Counted from the stretch's first letter, positions 1 to 8,400 are shown. The stretch: DNA of 64,000 bases from Campylobacter showae (GCF_004803815.1 NZ_CP012544.1:1860001-1924000); one strand, 5' to 3'. The notes: generated from the sequence alone by a model not told the origin. Numbers and translations: made by a program.

Positions 1-246
1 TATGTCAAGGTCGGTTTTTTTCAAAAATGCCTCGTCGCCCACGATCGCGGCCATCTTGCCCTCTTTTGCCTGGATGGTTATCTGGCCCAAATTTGCAAAC
101 GCGCCCTCAATCTGCACGCCGTCTTTTTTGAGATTTTCTATCACTTCAGTGACCGGTTTTTTGTATCCGCCGCCAGCTCCTACGAGCAAATTTTCGCTGC
201 CAAAGGCAACCGCGGCCGCGATAGAAATAAGTAATAATTTTTTCAT
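1..246 (-). CDS. ModA-like periplasmic substrate-binding protein (5' part only)
   Basis: The first 82 codons of a minus-strand gene that runs off the left edge of the window. The product begins with a cleavable-looking signal peptide (MKKLLLISIAAAVAFG) followed by SENLLVGAGGGYKKPVTEV, which resembles the start of ModA-type molybdate/tungstate binding proteins of ABC importers (short beta strand then a glycine-rich anion-binding loop). A clear AAAGGAG ribosome-binding site lies 6 nt before the ATG. It lies downstream of nikO on the same strand but is separated by about 110 bp holding its own promoter-like sequence. The ligand cannot be decided from this fragment; molybdate or tungstate is most likely by family. 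Confidence 0.7.
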   Translation of the reverse strand, partial: MKKLLLISIAAAVAFGSENLLVGAGGGYKKPVTEVIENLKKDGVQIEGAFANLGQITIQAKEGKMAAIVGDEAFLKKTDLDI

Positions 247-264
247 AAAATTCTCCTTTGAAAT

Positions 265-312
265 AAAATTTATCAATTTTATGAAATATATCATTATACA
301 TTGATAAATTTT
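265..312 (-). promoter_or_regulatory. Promoter with 13-bp inverted repeat around the -10 of the ModA-like gene
   Basis: Perfect 13-bp inverted arms at 265-277 and 300-312 (AAAATTTATCAAT and its complement) flank a 22-bp spacer. Read on the minus strand, the spacer contains TATAAT at 298-293, about 45 bp upstream of the ATG at 246. A palindrome spanning a -10 box suggests an operator, possibly for a ModE-like or metal-responsive regulator. It could alternatively act as the nikO transcript's terminator, but no clear U-run follows. Confidence 0.5.
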
Positions 313-355
313 GCTATTTTCGGAGGTTTTTTAAAAAAATATAGATAAGGATATT

Positions 356-1006
356 TTATATCGACTCTAGTCCGTTTTTTGTTAGGCGGTACATTATGCT
401 CGCTACGTCGCTTATAAATTCTTTGTCGTGAGAGACGATTATCTGCGTGACGTCGAGGGATTTTAAGATAGCGGCTATCCTTCTTTGCATATCCGCATCA
501 AGCGCGGTCGTAGGCTCGTCAAGTAGCAAAATTTTAGGCTCGGCCACCAGTATCCCAGCTAGTGCGACGAGCTTTTTCTCGCCTCCGGAGAGGTTAAACA
601 CTATCTCGTCTTTTAGATGCCAAATTTCAAGCTCGCGTAAAATTTTCTCGGCTTTTGCCCCGGCCGGCTCTTTGTCCTCGCCGCGGCTAAGTAGCGAAAA
701 CATCACGTCATCAAGTACGCTAGGGCAGATGAAGCAATCATTGCTTTCTTGAAAAAGGTAGCCTACGTCGCGGCGAAACGGCTTGTACTCGTCTAAATTT
801 GAAATTTTATGGTGAAAAAGCTCGATATAGCCCAAAGGGGGCGCTTTAAGCCCGGCCATTATCTCAAGCAACGTGCTTTTACCGCAGCCGTTTGGGCCTA
901 TGAGCGCGATTTTGTCCTTGTGCGTCGCGTTTAAATTTAGATTTTCAAATAGCGTTCTTTCGCCTATTTTTGCGCAGACGTTTTTTAGGCTTATCGTGCA
1001 GCTCAT
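356..1006 (-). CDS. nikO: Nickel ECF-type importer ATPase NikO
   Basis: ATP-binding subunit (216 aa) of an energy-coupling-factor type importer. It shows Walker A GPNGCGKST (residues 37-45), the Q-loop around Gln86, the signature LSGGE (139-143), Walker B LLLDEP (about 160-165) and a switch His in VSHDKEF. It should hydrolyse ATP in the cytoplasm to drive metal uptake through NikM/NikQ. The start overlaps the nikQ stop by 4 bp (ATGA), so the two are translationally coupled. CbiO-type cobalt ATPases look the same; nickel is preferred because nikK and nikL accompany it and no cobalamin genes are nearby. Confidence 0.85.
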   Translation of the reverse strand: MSCTISLKNVCAKIGERTLFENLNLNATHKDKIALIGPNGCGKSTLLEIMAGLKAPPLGYIELFHHKISNLDEYKPFRRDVGYLFQESNDCFICPSVLDDVMFSLLSRGEDKEPAGAKAEKILRELEIWHLKDEIVFNLSGGEKKLVALAGILVAEPKILLLDEPTTALDADMQRRIAAILKSLDVTQIIVSHDKEFISDVASIMYRLTKNGLESI

Positions 1007-1650
1007 ATCGTGACTCCTAAACTAAAAATATAACAGCACGCCGTTAAAGCGATTATAGCGGCGTCTTTAACGCCTATTTTAAGGCTTTTGTCTCCGTAAA
1101 GTTTGCCGTCAAATCCCCTGCAAACAAAGGTTTTTTCAAGAACGCTCGCCTTATAAAACGCCTCCAAAAAAAGCATAGCGACTAAATTTGCGTAAATTTT
1201 ATAGGTAAAAAGCGAGGCTTTAGGCTCAAACCCTCGAACTTTTAGAGTCTTTTTTAGCCTTGTAAATATCGTTTTAAGATCAGCCGTAAATTTGGCGCTA
1301 AAATAAAAAATCGCCGTTAGCTTGTCGCCCAAATTTAGCGACGAAACGGCAAGCGCGATACTAAAATAATCGCTTCCGTAAAAAGCCAGCCGTCCAAAAA
1401 GTATGATCAAATTTGACCTTATAAATATCAGCTTTGCAAGCGCGTATTCTCCGTAAAGAACGAGGCTTAAGACGACTAAGATTATAAAAATATTTAGTTT
1501 TAAAACGGATTTTAAAATTTCAAAAAGATTTTTAAAATTTAAAATCGCCAAAAAAAGCACGGGCGCGATGAAAACGGCGTCCGTAGCGCTTGAAAGCGAG
1601 ACTTTGAAACTAAAAAAGGTAAAGCAAACAAGTAAAACGGATAGGTTCAT
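1003..1650 (-). CDS. nikQ: Nickel ECF-type importer transmembrane subunit NikQ
   Basis: A 215-aa polytopic membrane protein of the CbiQ/NikQ (EcfT) family. Hydrophobic segments fill the N-terminal half and the C-terminal end. Between them lies a cytoplasmic stretch with charged helices (LKTIFTRLKKTLKVRGFEPK and VLEKTFVCRGFDGK) matching the paired A-R-G type coupling motifs by which EcfT grips the ATPases. It overlaps nikL by 4 bp and nikO by 4 bp. It is expected to form the core of the transporter in the inner membrane. Confidence 0.8.
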   Translation of the reverse strand: MNLSVLLVCFTFFSFKVSLSSATDAVFIAPVLFLAILNFKNLFEILKSVLKLNIFIILVVLSLVLYGEYALAKLIFIRSNLIILFGRLAFYGSDYFSIALAVSSLNLGDKLTAIFYFSAKFTADLKTIFTRLKKTLKVRGFEPKASLFTYKIYANLVAMLFLEAFYKASVLEKTFVCRGFDGKLYGDKSLKIGVKDAAIIALTACCYIFSLGVTI

Positions 1651-2099
1651 TTGCCTCTTTTTACCAGATAAATTCCGCCAAAAAACAGCCCGATTCCGGC
1701 AAACGCAAGGATAAATTTAAGCGCGTAAGCCCCAAAATCCTCCTCACTTTCGTCAAATTTGGTCTTTGAAGCATCGCTTGACGCGTTACTTTCGGCGCTT
1801 TTTAGCTCGTCTTTGTTTGCGGTAAATTTTATCCTTTTTTCGTGCGCTAGTCCGCCGTCGATCAGGATTTCAAATTCATCTGCGGGGATTTTAGCTCTGG
1901 CAAAGCCCTTTTCATCGGTTTGTGCGCTTCCGATCTTGGCGCCGTCTTTTATAAAAGCTACGGGGCAGTTTTTACAAGGGGAATTCCCGTAAAAATAGCT
2001 TTTTATCTCGATAAATTCGCCATCTTGCTTTGCAAAGCCTTTTAGCGAGTGCGCATTTAGGATGCTTGCTAAAAGCACGATCAAAAATATTTTTAGCAA
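1647..2099 (-). CDS. nikL: Nickel importer accessory protein NikL
   Basis: A 150-aa protein with an N-terminal signal/anchor (MLKIFLIVLLASILNA) followed directly by His-Ser, a periplasmic carboxypeptidase-regulatory-like beta domain containing a CKNC pair, a charged linker and one C-terminal transmembrane helix ending KRGK. This architecture, and its place between nikM and nikQ, fit NikL of NikKMLQO systems. In that family the small periplasmic component helps NikM take up Ni2+. The CxxC pair and the His after the predicted cleavage site could bind metal (inference). It overlaps nikM by 7 bp and nikQ by 4 bp. Confidence 0.75.
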   Translation of the reverse strand: MLKIFLIVLLASILNAHSLKGFAKQDGEFIEIKSYFYGNSPCKNCPVAFIKDGAKIGSAQTDEKGFARAKIPADEFEILIDGGLAHEKRIKFTANKDELKSAESNASSDASKTKFDESEEDFGAYALKFILAFAGIGLFFGGIYLVKRGK

Positions 2100-2680
2100 A
2101 TCAAAAGATCCTTTTTGACCCTATAAATAAAAGAAAGCGCAAAAAGCGAGATGATCCCCTCAAGCGCCATAAGGGCTAAATTTGAAGTAAAAACAAGCAC
2201 AGCTACGGGCGCAAACTCTTTGCCGTTTAAAACAAGCGTCAATGATAGCAAAACCGAGGAGCAAAGTATAGGCAAAAACCCGATCAAAAACCAAAAAAAG
2301 GGCCTATAACGCTTAAAAGAAAGCTTTAAAAGATAGGGGCTAAGAAGCGCGGGAGAGGCGATTATGAGCAAATTTACGCCAAGCGCGCTTAGCCCGCCGT
2401 AACCAAACAGCAAGGCCTGAAAAAACAGCGCGATAAAAATAGCCAAGACCGCGTTTGCGCCCAAAAACGCCCCCGCAAGGCCGCTTAGCACGAGATGTAT
2501 CGACGTGACGCCGATGGGCACGTGGATAAAAGACGCCATAAAAAACATCGCGCTGACGGCCGCTACCTTGGGTATCTCGCTCGTTTTTAGCTTGTAAATC
2601 AAGCTTGAGGCCAAAACAACGCAAAGAGCCGAGCAAGGCACGATGATTTCGGGTTTTAAAACGCCTTCGCTAATGTGCAT
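2093..2680 (-). CDS. nikM: Nickel importer substrate-specific membrane subunit NikM
   Basis: 195 aa, CbiM/NikM family. The N-terminus MHISEGVL matches the family's hallmark Met-His start, whose His2 and N-terminal amine ligate the metal, so the start codon is secure. About six hydrophobic segments follow; an internal His pair in the FIHVPIGVTSIHLVLSG region corresponds to the other conserved metal-ligand histidines. It begins immediately after the nikK stop and overlaps nikL. It determines metal specificity; Ni2+ versus Co2+ is inferred from the operon rather than from single residues. Confidence 0.85.
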   Translation of the reverse strand: MHISEGVLKPEIIVPCSALCVVLASSLIYKLKTSEIPKVAAVSAMFFMASFIHVPIGVTSIHLVLSGLAGAFLGANAVLAIFIALFFQALLFGYGGLSALGVNLLIIASPALLSPYLLKLSFKRYRPFFWFLIGFLPILCSSVLLSLTLVLNGKEFAPVAVLVFTSNLALMALEGIISLFALSFIYRVKKDLLIC

Positions 2681-3427
2681 TTATTTATACTCTTTAGTTT
2701 GCACCCAGATGACGGCTCCAAGCTCCACTGGATACTCTTTGCCCTCGTGTTTTATCTTTTGGTCGTCGTCTATCAGCGCTGCAAATCCCCACCAGCCCTC
2801 AAGCGGCATCGCAAAGCTAAATTCGCCCTGCTCGTTCGTGTTTACGACCTGTGTTACGTGCGCATCGGACGGTGCTTTTAGCCCTTTGGTATTATAGTAC
2901 TCTACCTCGACGGTTACGTTTTTAGCGGGCTTTCCTTTATAATAAACCACGCCTGAAAACAAATTTCCCTTATAAAGCCCATACGGACGTGTTAGCGGCA
3001 CTATCTCGGCTTTTAGCCCGACCGGTTTATCCCAGCCCTCTCCGTAGCCGTAGGCATCGACGACGGTTTTTGTTATATGCCTTATAAATTTATCCTCCGC
3101 AGGCTCGAAATAGGGCTTTGGATCCATATAAAACTGATAAATGCCCGGCTCCTTTACGTCGTAGCTAGCCGTAAAGTAGCTAAATTTATCCTCTTTTAGC
3201 TCTTTTAGGCCTTTTATCGCCTCTTTTTTGCCGTTTACGAAAACGCCCGCCTCGTTTGGAAGGGCTAGATTCATCATATCGCCCTCAAAAGGATGGCTAA
3301 ATTTGTAAGTAATCTGCAAATTCGCCTCTTTTTCGTCGTCCACGGTCGAATTTGACGGTACGACCATACCAAAATGCGCATAAGCGCTAACGCCTAAAAG
3401 CATAAGCGCCAAAGACTTGATTTTCAT
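2681..3427 (-). CDS. nikK: Periplasmic DUF4198 nickel-importer component NikK
   Basis: A 248-aa secreted protein of the DUF4198 family. The signal peptide ends in AYA and the mature protein starts with HFGMVVPS, giving an N-terminal His as in NikK proteins. The beta-rich body carries SHPFEG and repeated aromatic/acidic patches, and the C-terminus ends in AVIWVQTKEYK. It is the first gene of nikKMLQO, with GGAGC as ribosome-binding site. It probably delivers Ni2+ to the membrane complex, which would feed nickel enzymes such as hydrogenase or urease elsewhere in the genome (inference). A possible NikR-type operator lies upstream. Confidence 0.8.
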   Translation of the reverse strand: MKIKSLALMLLGVSAYAHFGMVVPSNSTVDDEKEANLQITYKFSHPFEGDMMNLALPNEAGVFVNGKKEAIKGLKELKEDKFSYFTASYDVKEPGIYQFYMDPKPYFEPAEDKFIRHITKTVVDAYGYGEGWDKPVGLKAEIVPLTRPYGLYKGNLFSGVVYYKGKPAKNVTVEVEYYNTKGLKAPSDAHVTQVVNTNEQGEFSFAMPLEGWWGFAALIDDDQKIKHEGKEYPVELGAVIWVQTKEYK

Positions 3428-3460
3428 TTTTGCTCCTTTTGAAGGTATTTGTTAAACGAA

Positions 3461-3564
3461 ATTGTACCCCCGCAATGCTTATTATTTATTAAATTTTTTA
3501 GATAAATCATATTTAAAGTATGAGAAAAAAATTTTGGTATTATTTATAACTGCACAAAATAATA
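3461..3564 (-). promoter_or_regulatory. nikK promoter region with NikR-like inverted repeat
   Basis: On the minus strand a -10-like TACAAT lies at 3466-3461, 34 bp before nikK. Farther upstream, 3538-3564 is the inverted repeat TATTATTT-N11-AAATAATA. This resembles the TATWATT-N11-AATWATA operator described for Helicobacter NikR. A lone TATTATT half-site at 3480-3486 falls near the expected -35. The region is AT-rich, so chance palindromes are possible. Confidence 0.4.
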
Positions 3565-3565
3565 A

Positions 3566-3780
3566 ACAGGGTTTTTAAATTTATTCGGCAGAATTTAATG
3601 CTGATATAAGCGCCGGTAGGTTTCGATGAAAATCGCGTTCTTGTAGGCAAAATATAGCAAAGAAGCATTTAGATGTGATAACGTCGCAGACAAAATCCGC
3701 TCAGTTTACCTCGAGCCAAAATAATTAATAACAATCTAAGCCCAAAAAAGACAAAATACAATTTAAATATTTTATATATA
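3566..3780. other. Non-coding stretch between nikK and the Sel1-like gene
   Basis: Together with the nikK promoter this makes a 364-bp gap between divergent genes. I see no convincing reading frame, RNA gene or repeat in this part. The last 40 bp are AT-rich and lead into the AAGGAG ribosome-binding site of the Sel1-like gene. Confidence 0.4.
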
Positions 3781-3791
3781 AAGGAGTATAG

Positions 3792-4631
3792 ATGAAAAGA
3801 GTTTTTGTTTTACTCGTCATTTTGTTTTCTGTTGGATTTTCCAAAGATCTTACTGAATTGGGAAACGAAGCTTACTATAAAGGTGACTACCAAAAAGCTG
3901 CTGAGCTATATCAAAAAGTTTGTGATAGTGGAGAGGCTGGGGGTTGCTTTAACTTAGGAATTTTATACGAAGACGGTCAAGGTGTAAAACAAAATTACCA
4001 AAAAGCTGCCCAGCTATATCAAAAAGTTTGTGATAGTGGAGAGGCTGGGGGTTGCTTTAACTTAGGGGTTTTATACCAAAAAGGTCAAGGTGTAAAACAA
4101 GATTACCAAAAAGCTGCCCAGCTATATCAAAAAGTTTGTGAAGGGGGAGAGCTTAGGGGTTGCTTTAACTTAGGGATTTTATACAAAAACGGTCAAGGTG
4201 TAAAACAAGATTACCAAAAAGCTGCCCAGCTATATCAAAAAGTTTGTGAAGGGGGAGAGCTTAGGGGTTGCTTTAACTTAGGGATTTTATACAAAAACGG
4301 TCAAGGTGTAAAACAAGATTACCAAAAAGCTGCCCAGCTATATCAAAAAGTTTGTGAAGGGGGAGAGCTTAGGGGTTGCTTTAACTTAGGGATTTTATAC
4401 AAAAACGGTCAAGGTGTAAAACAAAATTACCAAAAAGCTGCTGAGCTATATCAAAAAGCTTGCGATGGGGGAGAGGCTTTGGGTTGCGCCAGTTTAGGTG
4501 TTTTATACGAATACGGTCAAGGTGTAAGACAAAATTTCCCTACCGCAAAAGAGTACTACGGCAAAGCCTGCGATCTAGGGCTTCAACTAGGGTGTGATAA
4601 TTATAGAGAGCTAAATGAAAAAGGCTACTAG
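3792..4631 (+). CDS. Secreted Sel1-like repeat protein (Hcp-like, cysteine-rich)
   Basis: 279 aa: a signal peptide (residues 1-17, FSVGFS/K) followed by six full 36-aa Sel1-like repeats (residues 33-248) and a partial seventh. Each repeat has the form YQKAAxLYQKVCxxGExxGCFNLGxLYxxGQGVKQ, with two Cys about eight residues apart, as in the Helicobacter cysteine-rich Hcp proteins. Hcp members fold as paired antiparallel helices locked by disulfides, and some bind penicillin. A beta-lactamase or PBP-like role cannot be inferred here. The middle repeats are almost identical at DNA level, implying recent duplication. The start is supported by AAGGAG 7 nt upstream. Confidence 0.85.
   Translation: MKRVFVLLVILFSVGFSKDLTELGNEAYYKGDYQKAAELYQKVCDSGEAGGCFNLGILYEDGQGVKQNYQKAAQLYQKVCDSGEAGGCFNLGVLYQKGQGVKQDYQKAAQLYQKVCEGGELRGCFNLGILYKNGQGVKQDYQKAAQLYQKVCEGGELRGCFNLGILYKNGQGVKQDYQKAAQLYQKVCEGGELRGCFNLGILYKNGQGVKQNYQKAAELYQKACDGGEALGCASLGVLYEYGQGVRQNFPTAKEYYGKACDLGLQLGCDNYRELNEKGY
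3888..4535 (+). repeat. 108-bp in-frame tandem repeats (six units)
   Basis: Six consecutive 108-bp units starting at 3888, 3996, 4104, 4212, 4320 and 4428. Units three to five encode the same 36 residues except for the last (Asp or Asn) and are essentially identical in DNA. Units one, two and six are diverged. Because the unit length is a multiple of three, gain or loss of units would keep the frame. Confidence 0.9.
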
Positions 4632-4806
4632 CGTTAGATCCGCGGTCGGTTTCTTGCCGATTAACGGGGACGCTAATCACGATTTCCGCTGCTTTACCAA
4701 ACTGCATTTGTAGTTTTTTAAGGCGCAATTACTAAAATATCGAAGTAGACGTTAAGAGATCTTACAAGCAGCGGCGCAGGTCGTATCTATCCGCTTAATT
4801 TTCTAA

Positions 4807-4846
4807 GCCGCATTTTCAAGACAAATTTCTATCTCCAAAATGCGGC
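4807..4846 (+). terminator. Stem-loop downstream of the Sel1-like gene
   Basis: GCCGCATTTT at 4807-4816 pairs perfectly with AAAATGCGGC at 4837-4846 across a 20-nt loop, in the 300-bp gap between two convergent genes. No long T-run follows, so termination is plausible but not certain. Confidence 0.45.
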
Positions 4847-4874
4847 AAATTTACAAAGTCAAATTTAAACCCGT

Positions 4875-4900
4875 AGCGAGCTAAGTAAATTTAGCTCGCT
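4875..4900 (-). terminator. Stem-loop downstream of the autotransporter gene
   Basis: AGCGAGCTAA (4875-4884) and TTAGCTCGCT (4891-4900) form a 10-bp perfect stem with a 6-nt loop, 32 bp beyond the autotransporter stop. The rest of this 300-bp gap (4632-4931) shows only the other stem-loop and no gene. Confidence 0.5.
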
Positions 4901-4931
4901 CTAGGCAAATTTAAGCTTTTAATCCAAAAGA

Positions 4932-7900
4932 TTAAAACGCCCAACTAAATTTGGCGTTTACGCCGTTTGATTTTACGTTGCTGCCGTATGCTCCAACATA
5001 GCTAAGGCCGACTCTAAAATTTCTGGTAAATGCAGCCTCTATACCAAGCTCGGTAGTGGCTAGATCTTTTAGCTTTTCGCCCTCTAGTTTAGTTGCGCCA
5101 AGGCCTGTAACGTTCATATGAGCGCTCGGGGTTTTATCGCCTAGGAAGCGGTTGTAGGCTACATCGGCTTTTGCCACTAGGCCTACGCCGTCCATGGTAA
5201 ATGCGATACTAGGTTTTACGCCCACGCTTGCGACTTGTAAATCTCTATCCTCGTTTCTAATCTGCACCAAAGAATTTGCCACATCGTCGTTTTTAAAGCG
5301 GATATAGGTTAGCCCTGCATAAGGTTCTAGGCTAAAGCCGTTTTCATAGCTTAACCCCGTATAGGCGACCTGGGTAAATGCGCTGATAGCGGACGCATCG
5401 GCGTCTTTATACTCGTAAGCCAAAGGAGTGTATGAGTTAACGACTCTTTTTTCTTGATCAAATTTCGAGTAGATAGCGCCTAGGCTGATTTTGATAGGAT
5501 CAAGTCCTATATCGCCGTAGATACCCGCATGCGCGTCTTTGCTTTTTACAGCTTTGCTATCGCCTAGCTTGTGGTTTGTTTTGCCAAGGCCTACGAATAC
5601 GCCTGCTTTTGAGCTATCGCCTACCAGAAAATCAACGCCCACTAGATTTGTAAATGCGTTCGTGCCTAGTCTGCCGCCGGCGTTATTGTCAGAAGTTACC
5701 CTGCTTGCGCTGCTAAGTAACCAAAGCTCGACTCCCGTGTCGATATCGGCTCTTTTAGCGCCGTTTTTGTTTTTAACCGAATTTGCTAACACAAACGAGT
5801 CTACGGCGGAGTTATTTTGCGCTTTAAAGTCTAGATCGTTTGAAAACGCGCCAAAGTATGCCGCCGCTACGCTATGAGTGGCTCCTAGCATAGACGAATA
5901 AATAGCGCTGCTAGGATTTGCCTCGACCAATCTAGCAAACGACTTCTCGGCGCTAGTAGAGGCTACCTCCTCCATGCTTTTGCCTTTTTGCAAAGAAAGA
6001 GCTAAATTTGAGCCGCTAACAGTTTCTTTAGTGGTTTTAAAGAACGCATAGCTATCCTCGACGTTAGCTAAATTTACTCCCGCGAAGTTTCCGCTTGCGC
6101 TTACGGTTTTCTTTAGAGTCGGATTTGCGGCCAAATTTGCAAGCTCGGCGTTTGATAGCATAGCCGCTTTCAATAAAGAGCCCTCTTTAAAGGTTAAATT
6201 TAGATTATGAGCGCCGTCGTTAACTACAAATGCGCCGCCCGCGTTTATAACGGCGTTAACTTGCGTAGCGTCGCTTGCCTTGGTCGTGCTTACAAAACCG
6301 CCCGCACTTGGAGTTTGGTAAGTAAGAGCGTTTAAAACTTCAAACTCACCGCCTTTGTGGACGTTTATGCTTCTTGAAGAAGAGATTGATTGATTTAAGG
6401 CTGAAATTTTACCGCCGTATATATTTACCGCTCCGGTAAAGCTATTATCTCCGGCAAGAGTCAAAGCGCCGTCTCCTCTTTTAGTTAGCGAGCCCTCATA
6501 GCCTTCCGCCGCTCTTGCAGCTCTAGCCTGCTCTCTTGCAGCTTCAAAGGTCATCTCGGCTTTTTCTTCTGCGCTCAAATTTGACTTGGCATTAAGAGCC
6601 GCTTTTCTAGCCGCCCAAGCCGCAGCGTCGCTATCGTCCTCGGTTTTTCTAAATTTGATGGCGACGTCTGAGATGTTATTTGTCCAGATATCGTTTTGAT
6701 TCATAGTAACGTCGAAGTTTCCTAAGAACTGCCCAGGACCAAACATCGCCTTGCCAAGATCGAGTATGCCCCAACCCCAGACGTTGCTAGGTACGCCCTC
6801 GCCGTCGCTACCCCAACGCTCTAGCATGCCGCCTGCACCGTGACCGGCTCTTAGCGTCCTTTGTCTGGCCGTAGTCAGCATCGTTTCTCTAATCTGAGGC
6901 ATACTCATATACGGATAGCGCTGCATTATGACGCCCAAGGCTCCGCTAACGTGAGGAGCGGCCATAGAAGTACCGCCGGATGATTTATATATAGCCTTGC
7001 CGTATGTCGCATTGTCGGTAAGCTCGACGTATGCGGAATAAATCTCTTCGGCCGGTCCGGCGATCGTCCACCACTTCGAGTGTCCGGCGAGGTTAAATTC
7101 CTGAATATCCGAGGAAGCCTTATGTCCTCTTATGTATTCGTTAGAATCATTAGGATAGCCATCCGCGCCGGTTTGACCTGTGACATTGATCCAGTAGTCC
7201 TCAGCATCCGGCCTAAAATAAGGCAATGCCGCGCGAGTGAAAGATTCGGCCATCAAGCTTCTGTTTCCGGCCGTAAATACCTGGATAACCCCTCTTTTTA
7301 CCGCTACTTCGTAAGCTGCATCTAAAAAGCTTTTTTCGCCGCTAGTTACGAACTGATAATAAGCCTTTTTAGCCTCGTTCATATCTTTTAAATTTATATG
7401 GTCTTTTGCTGCGGTAGTTTGATTGGCTACCGTCACGTCGTAAAATTCCACATCGTATTCGGGTACGGCTCGCCAGCCATAAGTAGGCTTATATCCCAGC
7501 GCGCCCGCAAAAGAGGAATTTACGCGCCTATTAGAACCCCAGCTATTGTTTATCACCTTTGCGCCCGCGTCAGCCAAGGCAGTGTAGCCTTTTAAGAAAT
7601 AGTTGTAGTCTTGGTTTGGCCCGTACGTCATATTATCGTTGCCGCCGGTATTTGCGGAGTATAGTTGTGCGCCAAACGCCACGCCGTGCATGCCGCTACC
7701 GTCTCTACTAGCCGCCATCGTACCGCCCACGTGGGTGCCGTGAGCGTCGTTTACGCCCCTTATCCAACTACCGTCCGTATTAAAGGCTTCGCCTTTTTTA
7801 AATACGCCGTTATCGTTTTTATCATAGTTTCGCTTGCCGTCTTTTACGGGTTGATTTTTATCTATCGGACCGTTTCCTAACGCGGCATCGGGATATCTCA

Positions 7901-8240
7901 TGCCGTTTTTTCCATAGTTTCCGATTGTTTTTACGATATGAATCCTACCGCCTTGAAACTCCGGGTGGCTCAAAAGTACGCCAGAGTCCATGACGCCGAT
8001 CTTCGTTCCGCTACCGTTAAAGCCTAGCGCGTAAGCCGTAGAGGCGTTCATGGAGACTAAGCCCCAGTCGCTTTTATACTCCGCACTCTCCCAGCTAGAA
8101 GTATTTCCGGAAACGCCGGCCTCGGTGTAAGCATAAGCTCCGCTTGCGGCTAGTAGCAGGCAGGCGAGCGCCGAAAGAGGCAAATTTGAGCCCTTGTTAC
8201 TGCGTAAATTTGCAAATTTACGCGACGTGTTTGAATGCAT
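4932..8240 (-). CDS. Subtilisin-like (S8) serine protease autotransporter
   Basis: A 1102-aa type V secreted protease. After an N-terminal signal region ending AYA (about residue 37) comes a peptidase S8 domain with Asp85 (VMDSG), His167 (DAHGTH) and Ser425 (GGTSMAAPH), and the oxyanion-hole Asn326 (TAGN); all catalytic residues are present. Around residue 588 an autotransporter-associated strand repeat begins (TKRGDGALTLAGDNSFTG), followed by a passenger stem. A beta-barrel translocator occupies about 820-1102 and ends in Phe (FSWAF), as expected for outer-membrane insertion. Related proteases process surface proteins or host substrates; the target here is unknown. It has its own promoter and an AAAGGA ribosome-binding site. 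Confidence 0.92.
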   Translation of the reverse strand: MHSNTSRKFANLRSNKGSNLPLSALACLLLAASGAYAYTEAGVSGNTSSWESAEYKSDWGLVSMNASTAYALGFNGSGTKIGVMDSGVLLSHPEFQGGRIHIVKTIGNYGKNGMRYPDAALGNGPIDKNQPVKDGKRNYDKNDNGVFKKGEAFNTDGSWIRGVNDAHGTHVGGTMAASRDGSGMHGVAFGAQLYSANTGGNDNMTYGPNQDYNYFLKGYTALADAGAKVINNSWGSNRRVNSSFAGALGYKPTYGWRAVPEYDVEFYDVTVANQTTAAKDHINLKDMNEAKKAYYQFVTSGEKSFLDAAYEVAVKRGVIQVFTAGNRSLMAESFTRAALPYFRPDAEDYWINVTGQTGADGYPNDSNEYIRGHKASSDIQEFNLAGHSKWWTIAGPAEEIYSAYVELTDNATYGKAIYKSSGGTSMAAPHVSGALGVIMQRYPYMSMPQIRETMLTTARQRTLRAGHGAGGMLERWGSDGEGVPSNVWGWGILDLGKAMFGPGQFLGNFDVTMNQNDIWTNNISDVAIKFRKTEDDSDAAAWAARKAALNAKSNLSAEEKAEMTFEAAREQARAARAAEGYEGSLTKRGDGALTLAGDNSFTGAVNIYGGKISALNQSISSSRSINVHKGGEFEVLNALTYQTPSAGGFVSTTKASDATQVNAVINAGGAFVVNDGAHNLNLTFKEGSLLKAAMLSNAELANLAANPTLKKTVSASGNFAGVNLANVEDSYAFFKTTKETVSGSNLALSLQKGKSMEEVASTSAEKSFARLVEANPSSAIYSSMLGATHSVAAAYFGAFSNDLDFKAQNNSAVDSFVLANSVKNKNGAKRADIDTGVELWLLSSASRVTSDNNAGGRLGTNAFTNLVGVDFLVGDSSKAGVFVGLGKTNHKLGDSKAVKSKDAHAGIYGDIGLDPIKISLGAIYSKFDQEKRVVNSYTPLAYEYKDADASAISAFTQVAYTGLSYENGFSLEPYAGLTYIRFKNDDVANSLVQIRNEDRDLQVASVGVKPSIAFTMDGVGLVAKADVAYNRFLGDKTPSAHMNVTGLGATKLEGEKLKDLATTELGIEAAFTRNFRVGLSYVGAYGSNVKSNGVNAKFSWAF

Positions 8241-8276
8241 TATTTTCCTTTCATTTAAGAGAATTTAAAATATGTT

Positions 8277-8282
8277 ATTATA
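8277..8282 (-). promoter_or_regulatory. -10 box of the autotransporter gene
   Basis: TATAAT on the minus strand, 36 bp upstream of the start codon, in an AT-rich context typical of Campylobacter sigma-70 promoters. Confidence 0.5.
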
Positions 8283-8400
8283 CTTTGCTTTAATTTAAAA
8301 ATTAATTATAAAAAATAAGAAAATTTGCTGATAACGTATTCAAATTTGATAAATTTTGGTGTAAAACGGCACTCGAATTTTACGTAAATTTAAATTATGT

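Noticed and set aside
2-304. Plus-strand open frame of 100 codons at the left edge
   Set aside because: It is antisense to the ModA-like gene, which has a signal peptide and a clear ribosome-binding site.
3888-4535. Tandem repeats as a possible CRISPR array
   Set aside because: The 108-bp units are contiguous, coding and in frame, with no spacers.
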